From Acidobacteriota bacterium (GTDB lineage: Bacteria > Acidobacteriota > Terriglobia > Terriglobales > Acidobacteriaceae), in assembly GCA_003225515.1 (NCBI GenBank), contig QIAK01000067.1, positions 1 through 5,575 of the forward strand: DNA of 5,575 nt, in the 5' to 3' direction. How positions within the stretch are numbered: position 1 is the stretch's first letter; every line of letters starts with the position of its first letter. The notes under the pieces were generated by a model. It was not told the DNA's origin and ran no database searches. It was given only the letters and a program-made list of their open reading frames with translations. Below, one piece after another: positions 1 to 5,135 of this stretch. Both the position numbers and the translations under genes were made by a program.

Positions 1-673
1 CGGCCCACATCAGCACGGAGAGCAAAATTTTAGGATCGAGAAAATCAACGCGGCCAACCGAGGGAGCCGTAATCGCGACGATCGAGCCCGTAATCAGGCC
101 CAGCGTCATAAAAGGAAAGCCCAACAGAAGCGAGCGGTAGCCGATCTGGTCGATCACCTCCAAGGCCGGCAGGAAGTTAATCAGGCTGGTCGGCTTCTTT
201 GACTTCAGCCGGCGTTCCTGCAGCAGATAGAGCAGGCTGGCTCCGAAGCTGACCAGCAGGGCCGCGTATCCGGTAAAAATCAGGATGATGTGAGCGAAAA
301 GCCAACCTTTGTTCGAGACGAATTGAGTCAGCAGGACAGGCTGCTCGTCGAGCGCAGCCACAAATGTCAGGAAAAACACCACGGGAAATACGACCACGCC
401 GGGTGAGGTTGTCTTATAAATGGCATAAATGAGCATGAAGAACGACATCGACAAGAAAGCCAGCAGCGATTCTCCGTTATGCACTGACGTCCAAACGACT
501 CGTCTGGAGAGAAAAAGCTCGGTGAGCGAGACGAAGTGGAAGACCATTCCCATGCTGGCGGCGTGGAGAGCGACACGGCTGAAGAGGTCGCTAGTGCGCG
601 TGAGCGCCACGAAGGCGTAGACCAGTCCGATAAAGTAGCACCCCAGTGCAAAGCGCAGCCAAAGCAGAGACAT
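1..673 (-). CDS. ccsA: CcsA/HemX-family cytochrome c assembly membrane protein (partial, C-terminus outside window)
   Basis: The visible 224 residues are strongly hydrophobic, with about six membrane segments (near residues 5-24, 34-53, 68-86, 92-108, 124-152 and 180-201). Family hallmarks are H128 in a segment resembling the conserved His-containing helix of CcsA/HemX (H-x-I-x-L-I-F-T-G-Y), a following cytoplasmic L-Q-E-R-R-L-K stretch, and the segment G-F-P-F-M-T-L-G-L-I-T-G. The tryptophan-rich heme-handling motif (WxWDPKE in CcsA/CcmC) is represented only by F-L-D-P-K at 211-215, so the DPK core is kept and the tryptophans and Glu are lost. Members either deliver heme for cytochrome c maturation (CcsA/ResC) or act as HemX near hemA; the short format and degenerate motif favour a HemX-like type, but the downstream neighbour is outside the window. 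The ATG at 673 is chosen because it opens the first membrane helix; it has only a weak AAGG three bases upstream. A CRP-type site lies about 135 bp upstream. Confidence 0.8.
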   Translation of the reverse strand, partial: MSLLWLRFALGCYFIGLVYAFVALTRTSDLFSRVALHAASMGMVFHFVSLTELFLSRRVVWTSVHNGESLLAFLSMSFFMLIYAIYKTTSPGVVVFPVVFFLTFVAALDEQPVLLTQFVSNKGWLFAHIILIFTGYAALLVSFGASLLYLLQERRLKSKKPTSLINFLPALEVIDQIGYRSLLLGFPFMTLGLITGSIVAITAPSVGRVDFLDPKILLSVLMWA

Positions 674-799
674 AGGCCTTAAAAGTTCCGGAATCCCTTG
701 AGTCTACCCCAAAATCGCGGGTGCGGAGCTCAATCCCTGGTACACAGCCTATTTTCCACCATCTGCTCACTAAGGCAAACCAAGCGGATCACACCAGTG

Positions 800-815
800 T
801 GTGATCTGGATCACA
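800..815. promoter_or_regulatory. CRP-type operator (TGTGA-N6-TCACA) upstream of the ccsA-like gene
   Basis: The 16-mer TGTGATCTGGATCACA matches both half-sites of the CRP/Crp-Fnr family consensus and differs from the fully symmetric version at one central base. A further half-site at 787-793 makes a second perfect inverted repeat, GATCACAC/CAGT/GTGTGATC at 787-806, sharing its right arm with the operator. The centre lies about 135 bp upstream of the start codon at 673 and about 44 bp beyond the end of the lipoprotein gene, so the only gene it could obviously control is the minus-strand ccsA-like gene. I could not identify a convincing -10/-35 pair between the operator and that start. The match is seen directly; the regulator and the effect are inferred. 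Confidence 0.5.
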
Positions 816-842
816 AGCGGGCGGATGCGACTGCGTTGGGCG

Positions 843-863
843 AGCAAGTGCTACTTGCTTTTT
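843..863 (+). terminator. Hairpin plus T-run, plus-strand orientation
   Basis: A perfect 7-bp stem (AGCAAGT/ACTTGCT, loop GCT) ends in a run of five T on the plus strand, the layout of an intrinsic terminator. The last sense codons and the TAG stop of the minus-strand lipoprotein gene fall inside it. No plus-strand gene is visible upstream, so it might block antisense transcription into the lipoprotein gene or be fortuitous. Read in the minus direction the stem lacks a T-run, so it would not be a normal terminator for the lipoprotein gene itself. Confidence 0.3.
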
Positions 864-1348
864 GGAAATGCATGAGGGTTGGGCATGCCGGGCGGGATTG
901 CCGTGTGACCGCCGCCCATGGAACCCATGTCTCCGGGAGCGAAGCAGGTGACGCGTCCACTGGCAGCGACACGCAATTCTGATGGACAGGCGCCACTCGT
1001 CAGCGCTGCCGCCGAGTCTTCGCCTTGCGACTGCACGCTGAACAGCTTGCCCTCCGCGTTGCCGGAAACTCCGACGGCCATGCCGGGCATGTCGTACGCA
1101 ACGTAGAAAGGACGCTTTTCCTGATGGGCTTTCAAGGCGCAGTCGGCGGTTGCCTTCGCCTGATCCGATGGAACCCCGGCATTGAGGCGGCCGCAGCCGG
1201 TGGCGGTGGGCCCGGCAAAGTCGCGCAGCTTTTGTTGTACGGCGTCGGAAGGTTTGGGCTGCGGGTTGGAAGCTGAAACGGGAGCGGATTTATTACAGGC
1301 GCATAGGCAGCAGCACGCGACGATCAGGATTAAGGACACAATTTTCAT
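851..1348 (-). CDS. Small lipoprotein of unknown function with four mature-domain cysteines
   Basis: The 165-residue product begins with a lipoprotein signal: one Lys, a hydrophobic run, then a Cys-rich end with lipobox L-C-A-C and predicted lipidated Cys18 followed by Asn. Cysteines also sit at 12, 13, 14 and 16 inside the signal peptide. After a Ser/Pro/Gln-rich linker (about 19-35) the mature domain has C52, C70, C121 and C135, which could form two disulfides in the periplasm. The core (about 52-136) has alternating hydrophobic strands (F-Y-V-A-Y-D, M-A-V-G-V-S-G, G-K-L-F-S-V) suggesting a beta fold. The last 27 residues are rich in Gly, Met, Pro and His. I do not recognise the family with confidence. 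The gene follows the glycoside hydrolase by 43 bp on the same strand and may be co-transcribed. No strong Shine-Dalgarno precedes the ATG; the start is fixed by the signal peptide. Confidence 0.75.
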   Translation of the reverse strand: MKIVSLILIVACCCLCACNKSAPVSASNPQPKPSDAVQQKLRDFAGPTATGCGRLNAGVPSDQAKATADCALKAHQEKRPFYVAYDMPGMAVGVSGNAEGKLFSVQSQGEDSAAALTSGACPSELRVAASGRVTCFAPGDMGSMGGGHTAIPPGMPNPHAFPKSK

Positions 1349-1391
1349 GATGTTGTTATTGTACTGAGGAGTAACGCGCGCAGTTCACGGG

Positions 1392-2522
1392 TTACGGCTT
1401 CGCTCCCCGAGCGGTTAACTCGCGGATCAGATTTACCTCTGCCTGGCGATAGGGTTGGCCGTCGGGATGCAGCACTTCATGAAACCACACCGGCGGCTGC
1501 TCTCGAACGTAAGGGTGCTGCCATGATTCCCAGGGGTAATACGTCTGAGTTTTGCCCGCGACGAATCCCCAGTTGATCGCGCCCACGCGCTCCTGCTTTG
1601 CGATTGGCAGGATCGTATCGAAGGTGCTGCCCACGGATCGCGCCATGAATTCGGTGCAGATCACGGGACGATGGAATTTTCGCAGCCATTCGATTTCGAT
1701 TTTGAAACTTTCCGGCCAACTGTAATTGTGGAACGTGATGACATCGGATTCGCGCAACTGAATCCGTTCTAATTCGTCCTGAGCGGATTCATCGCGGCTG
1801 GTATCGACTTCGTACACGCCGCTGGTGAGCGGTTGCGTGGCGTTCATTTCGCGCGCCCACGCGAATGCCTGCGGCAGCAACGCGGCGACGCGCGCCACCT
1901 TCTCTTTGTTCTTCAACTCTGTCGCAGGATAATTTCCCGTCTGATCCGATCCCGGCTCGTTCCAAACATCCCAGCCGAGAATGCGGTCGTCCTTGGCGAA
2001 CGCTCCCACTACTCCCTGCACGTATTTCTTAAGGCGCGGATATTGGCTGGTATCGGCCAGCGCCTTCGCGCCCGGACTCTGCACCCAGCCGGAGTTGTGC
2101 ACGCCGGGAACCGGCGCGTGCTGCGGACCGAGTTGCGGCAGCGGGTCCCAACAGGAATCGAATAGAACCAGTAGCGGACGGATGTGATGACGCGCCGCGA
2201 TGGTCAGAAACTGGTCGATGCGCTGGCGAAAGCCCGCGGAATCCTGCTGCCACAATAAATCATGGAGAAACACACGCATGGTATTCATCCCCATGGCTTC
2301 GGCCCAGCCAAGTTCCTTGTCGATTTGGGCGGGATCGAAGGTGGCCTGCTGCCACATCTCCAATTCATTGATGGCTGACTTGGGAATGTAGTTGCTGCCG
2401 ACTAGCCAGGGCTGCTGAGCGTACCAGTCGTTGGCCTTCTGCTCGGACCAGCGGGAGGTTTGCGGGTGAGCGACAGCGGCGCACAAGAGGAGGATAGAGA
2501 GGAGTGTGGATTTAAGTTTCAT
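1392..2522 (-). CDS. Secreted clan GH-A glycoside hydrolase (GH5-like, cellulase/mannanase type)
   Basis: The 376-residue protein starts with a Sec signal peptide (K2, K4, hydrophobic 6-18, likely cleavage after A-V-A near residue 18). The rest reads as a TIM-barrel retaining glycosidase. The motif G-W-D-V-W-N-E-P places the acid/base at E189, T-F-H-N-Y supplies the conserved substrate-site His265, and V-I-C-T-E-F supplies the nucleophile E291. The conserved barrel-end Trp is W318 (A-I-N-W-G-F). An early N-T-M-R-V-F motif (80-85) matches the first barrel strands of GH5-like enzymes. The likely substrate is a beta-linked plant or microbial polysaccharide, but the sequence does not decide which. 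Length is normal for a single-domain enzyme and no carbohydrate-binding module is present. The ATG at 2522 is chosen because it starts the signal peptide; a longer open frame to 2663 would run through a repeat element. TATGAT at 2556-2551 (minus) is a possible -10 box without a clear -35. Confidence 0.88.
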   Translation of the reverse strand: MKLKSTLLSILLLCAAVAHPQTSRWSEQKANDWYAQQPWLVGSNYIPKSAINELEMWQQATFDPAQIDKELGWAEAMGMNTMRVFLHDLLWQQDSAGFRQRIDQFLTIAARHHIRPLLVLFDSCWDPLPQLGPQHAPVPGVHNSGWVQSPGAKALADTSQYPRLKKYVQGVVGAFAKDDRILGWDVWNEPGSDQTGNYPATELKNKEKVARVAALLPQAFAWAREMNATQPLTSGVYEVDTSRDESAQDELERIQLRESDVITFHNYSWPESFKIEIEWLRKFHRPVICTEFMARSVGSTFDTILPIAKQERVGAINWGFVAGKTQTYYPWESWQHPYVREQPPVWFHEVLHPDGQPYRQAEVNLIRELTARGAKP

Positions 2523-2584
2523 GGTCGTTCGTATATGTCTTAGGGCTGGGATCATACAGGAAACTTGCGGTGCGGTAGGGTTGG

Positions 2585-2624
2585 AGATCCTTCGCTCCGC
2601 CTGAAAAGCGGCTCCTCTCAGGAT
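2585..2624. repeat. Interspersed palindromic repeat (TCATCCTGAG...GAAGGATCT type)
   Basis: Outer arms ATCCT (2587-2591) and AGGAT (2620-2624) bracket an inner hairpin CCGC/CTGAAAA/GCGG (2597-2611). Read on the minus strand, the ends TCATCCTGAG and GAAGGATCT match a short intergenic repeat that I recall as abundant in Acidobacteriota and other genomes. It lies between two minus-strand genes. Within the window it occurs once, so calling it an interspersed repeat rests on recollection, while the nested inverted repeat is directly visible. Confidence 0.5.
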
Positions 2625-2655
2625 GACGTCCTCTGTGACGTCCCATCGACCACTC

Positions 2656-3018
2656 CTAGTCAACCCCCAGGCTGGTCAGCGCCTCTTCCAGCAATGCGGA
2701 ATCGATGGTCAGGCGTCGTCCGTGGGTTTTCACATCTTCCAGTTCGTCGAACGCGCGGAAGAGGCGCAGCTTCACTGCGGCATATTGCTCCGCTTCGTTC
2801 AATGGGCGTCCATGAGCCTGGCTCCAGGCCTCGCGAGTCTTGTCGGATAGGAAGACGCTGACAGCGTAGGTCAATTTTCGATCAGAAGTGACGTCGAAAA
2901 CGAATTCCGTGGCGGGCGCCTCGGGGTCGTCCGGGAGCGCGGGGCGTTTGCCAACGAAGTAGTACTGGTAAACGTATCCCTGGGCCCCGGTGTAGGTTTT
3001 CAGCCGTCGAACGGTCAT
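2656..3018 (-). CDS. Unrecognised 120-residue soluble protein
   Basis: I do not recognise a named family. The protein has no signal peptide, membrane segment or cysteine. The N-terminal half looks beta-rich (G-Y-V-Y-Q-Y-Y-F-V-G-K at 14-24, T-E-F-V-F-D-V at 37-43, T-Y-A-V-S-V-F-L at 50-57). The C-terminal half looks helical and charged (E-A-E-Q-Y-A-A-V-K-L-R-L-F-R-A-F-D-E-L at 75-93, then 106-117). Codon use and composition are like the neighbours, and the sequence reads as a real, conserved-type cytoplasmic protein. The ATG at 3018 is preferred; an in-frame TTG at 3054 would add 12 residues, and neither start has a strong Shine-Dalgarno. It is transcribed divergently from the PAS-GGDEF-EAL gene, 192 bp apart, so the two could share a regulatory region. 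The glycoside hydrolase follows after 133 bp that include a repeat, making an operon less likely. Confidence 0.65.
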   Translation of the reverse strand: MTVRRLKTYTGAQGYVYQYYFVGKRPALPDDPEAPATEFVFDVTSDRKLTYAVSVFLSDKTREAWSQAHGRPLNEAEQYAAVKLRLFRAFDELEDVKTHGRRLTIDSALLEEALTSLGVD

Positions 3019-3066
3019 GCGGACATTATGGAATGCGGTGCCGTTGTGTGACAAGAAAAGGCATGC

Positions 3067-3094
3067 ACCACGAGGGCACGAAGTATCACGAAGG
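3067..3094. repeat. Short degenerate CACGAGG/CACGAAG tandem repeat
   Basis: Three copies of a CACGA(G/A)G unit follow one another, starting at 3069, 3077 and 3087, with CACGAAG identical in the last two. The motif lies in the divergent intergenic region, about 50 bp upstream of the minus-strand start at 3018. I recall similar CCACGAGG...CACGAAGG strings as common intergenic repeats in Acidobacteriota and other environmental genomes. No function is evident; it could be repeat debris or a set of half-sites. Confidence 0.4.
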
Positions 3095-3187
3095 AATCCC
3101 CATCTGGCATAAACTCCCCGGGCATCTCTTCAGCAGCGGATTGAATGGTTGAATCACGCAATTAATCCCAAGCTGCATCCGGCCGAT

Positions 3188-3206
3188 AGATCTCCTCAGG
3201 AGATCT
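3188..3206 (+). promoter_or_regulatory. Perfect palindrome enclosing the Shine-Dalgarno of the PAS-GGDEF-EAL gene
   Basis: AGATCTCCTCAGGAGATCT is a 19-bp perfect inverted repeat around one central base. Its right half supplies the Shine-Dalgarno AGGAG (3198-3202), eight bases before the ATG at 3211. In the transcript it can fold as an 8-bp stem with a UCA loop, pairing the ribosome-binding site fully. That would suit translational control, or the DNA palindrome could be an operator. The inverted repeat and spacing are seen; the function is inferred. Confidence 0.55.
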
Positions 3207-3210
3207 CTGC

Positions 3211-5049
3211 ATGCTCTCGCAATGGTTCTGGATTCCTATCGGCGCTCTGATCGTGCTGGTGCTCTACCAGCAGTTCCTGATTTACCGCATCCATCGGCAG
3301 GCGATTGAGAATGAAGAGTTGTTCCAGGTTGTGACCGAAAATGCCGCGGACATGATCGCGCTGGTCGATGTGAAGGGGCGGCGGCTGTACAACAGTCCGG
3401 CATATAAGAAAATTCTGGGTTATTCCTCAGCCGAATTGGGCGAGAGTTCTGCCTTCGAACAAATTCATCCCGACGACCGTTTCAGAGTATTGGAGGCGGC
3501 GCGCGAGGCCCGCGAGACCGGAATTGGAAAACGGCTGGAGTATCGCATCCGGCACAAGGACGGCAGTTGGCGCGTGCTGGAATCTCTGGCCAGCACGATT
3601 CGTAACGACAAAGGCGAAGTCGCAAAGCTGGTGATTGTGAATCGAGACATCACCGAGCGCAAGCGCGCCGAAGCACAACTGGAACACAACTTATTTCACG
3701 ATCCGCTGACCGGGCTGGCGAACCGGCGGCAGTTTCTCGATCATCTGGAGACCGCGTTCGCCCGAGCACATCGCGATGTGGGCCGGGTTTACACGCTGCT
3801 GCTGGCCAATGTGGATCACTTCAAAGTCTTCAACGAAAGTATGGGCACGGCTGCCGGCGATCAGATACTGATGGAAATCGGTCGCCGTCTCGAGACTCAC
3901 CTGCTCAAGGGCAACGCGGACACACGCCGCGCGGGCGGCTCTGCAGATATTGTTCTGTTTCGACTGGGAGGAGATGAATTCACCATCGTGCTCGATGCTC
4001 TCGGCAATCCCAGCGATGCGATGCGCGTGGCCCGGAGAATTCAAGAAGTTGTGGGCGAGCCCTTTACGGTGGAATCGCGCGAAGTGCGGATTTCAGCGAG
4101 CCTCGGCATTGCAGTGAGCACGCAGGCTCACGGACGTCCCGAAGATGTGCTGAAGGATGCCGATGTGGCTATGCGGCGCGCCAAGGCTCTGGGCGGATCG
4201 CGGTGTGAAGTTTTCGATGAAGCCATGCACACGCGTGCGGTCGGGCGGTTGCGACTGGAGTCGGACTTGCGCGCGGCGATGAGCCAGCAACAGTTCCGTA
4301 TTTATTACCAGCCCGTAGTGCAGCTCAGCACCCGGCGCATCGTCAGTTTTGAGGCTCTGTTGCGCTGGGAGCATCCCGCGCAAGGGCTGATTTCTCCTTA
4401 CCAGTTCATCGAAGCGGCTGAGGACACAGGAATCCTGGTCTCGATCGGACACTGGCTGATGCTGCAGGCTTGCCGCCAGTTACGCGAGTGGGAGGCCAGT
4501 CATTTTTCCGAGCAGCCGCTGAATATCACCGTGAATGTTTCGGCGCGGCAGTTTGCCGACGCGCGACTGGTGAATGACATTCAAGACGCTCTGCAGCAGA
4601 CGGGGATTGATCCCTCGCGACTGCAACTGGAGATGACGGAGAGTGTGGCGGCCGCTGACCCTAAGCTGACCGTCACCGTGCTCTCTCATTTGAAGCACCT
4701 GGGGATTAGGATGATTCTCGATAATTTCGGGACGGGAATGACCTCGCTGCGAGGGTTGAGGGAATTTCCTGTCGACGCGCTGAAAATCGACCGAGGGCTG
4801 GTGCGGGAGATGCTGTCGGATCGCGCCGCCAGCGACATTGTGGAGTTGATTGTTGTCCTGGCACACAAGATGGAGCTGAAAGCGATCGCGGAAGGAGTCG
4901 AGTCCGCAAAGCAAGTGGAGCGCTTACTGGAACTCGGCTGCGAGTTCGGCCAGGGATATTACTTCTCTCAGCCGATGGAAGGGCAAGCTGTAGCGGAGTT
5001 CATGAGGCAGCAGGTTGGGGGAATGCGAAGTCGCGGGGCGGCTAGGTAG
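3211..5049 (+). CDS. Membrane-anchored PAS-GGDEF-EAL cyclic-di-GMP signalling protein
   Basis: The 612-residue protein has one N-terminal membrane helix (about 5-24), a PAS sensor with its PAC tail (about 36-152, ending N-R-D-I-T-E-R-K-R), a GGDEF domain (about 160-336) and an EAL domain (about 345-600), all on the cytoplasmic side. In GGDEF the signature G253-G254-D255-E256-F257 is intact, and N208 and D217 for guanine binding are present. However, the first metal-ligand Asp of D-x-D-x-F-K is N200, and no RxxD inhibitory site precedes the signature (G-S-A-D instead). In EAL, E381 (E-A-L), N442, E474, D504, K525, E561 and Q581 are kept, but the second Asp of D-D-F-G-T-G is N505. Synthesis and hydrolysis may therefore both be weakened, leaving a c-di-GMP or GTP sensing role, or only one activity. 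The ATG is supported by AGGAG eight bases upstream. The gene is monocistronic by context. Confidence 0.93.
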   Translation: MLSQWFWIPIGALIVLVLYQQFLIYRIHRQAIENEELFQVVTENAADMIALVDVKGRRLYNSPAYKKILGYSSAELGESSAFEQIHPDDRFRVLEAAREARETGIGKRLEYRIRHKDGSWRVLESLASTIRNDKGEVAKLVIVNRDITERKRAEAQLEHNLFHDPLTGLANRRQFLDHLETAFARAHRDVGRVYTLLLANVDHFKVFNESMGTAAGDQILMEIGRRLETHLLKGNADTRRAGGSADIVLFRLGGDEFTIVLDALGNPSDAMRVARRIQEVVGEPFTVESREVRISASLGIAVSTQAHGRPEDVLKDADVAMRRAKALGGSRCEVFDEAMHTRAVGRLRLESDLRAAMSQQQFRIYYQPVVQLSTRRIVSFEALLRWEHPAQGLISPYQFIEAAEDTGILVSIGHWLMLQACRQLREWEASHFSEQPLNITVNVSARQFADARLVNDIQDALQQTGIDPSRLQLEMTESVAAADPKLTVTVLSHLKHLGIRMILDNFGTGMTSLRGLREFPVDALKIDRGLVREMLSDRAASDIVELIVVLAHKMELKAIAEGVESAKQVERLLELGCEFGQGYYFSQPMEGQAVAEFMRQQVGGMRSRGAAR

Positions 5050-5062
5050 AATTCCTCGCGCC

Positions 5063-5086
5063 GTCCCTCCGGGACTTGTTCATCTT
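5063..5086. terminator. Candidate terminator hairpin in the convergent spacer
   Basis: A 5-bp perfect stem GTCCC/TCC/GGGAC (5063-5075) is followed by a T-rich stretch (TTGTTCATCTTT), 14 bases after the stop of the PAS-GGDEF-EAL gene. A second, looser inverted repeat TACCC/GGGTA follows at 5096-5116. The stem is short and the T-run interrupted, so termination is plausible but weak. The spacer also resembles a decayed repeat. Confidence 0.35.
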
Positions 5087-5135
5087 TCCGACTTTTACCC
5101 AGGACTTCTAGGGGTAGGCTACCGAGGCCCAAAAG

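Noticed and set aside
787..806. Perfect 8-bp inverted repeat as a rho-independent terminator of the lipoprotein gene
   Set aside because: No T-run follows on the minus strand, and the sequence fits a protein-binding dyad better.
698..982. Plus-strand open frame over the ccsA upstream region
   Set aside because: No ribosome-binding site or recognisable protein; it crosses the CRP-type site, the hairpin and the lipoprotein gene antisense.
1833..2165. Plus-strand open frames antisense to the glycoside hydrolase
   Set aside because: Arg-rich, low-coherence translations typical of the reverse strand of a GC-rich gene.
2523..2663. 47-residue N-terminal extension of the glycoside hydrolase frame
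   Set aside because: It runs through the palindromic repeat and precedes a clear signal peptide beginning at 2522; the extension is not coding-like.
3019..3054. TTG start giving the 120-residue protein 12 extra residues
   Set aside because: No Shine-Dalgarno support and a non-ATG start; the ATG at 3018 is simpler, though the longer form cannot be excluded.
3067..3094. CRISPR-like or coding repeat
   Set aside because: Only three 7-8 bp units with no spacers of regular length.
3691..4914. Long minus-strand open frames antisense to the GGDEF-EAL gene
   Set aside because: Their translations show no domain logic, and the plus-strand gene is certain.
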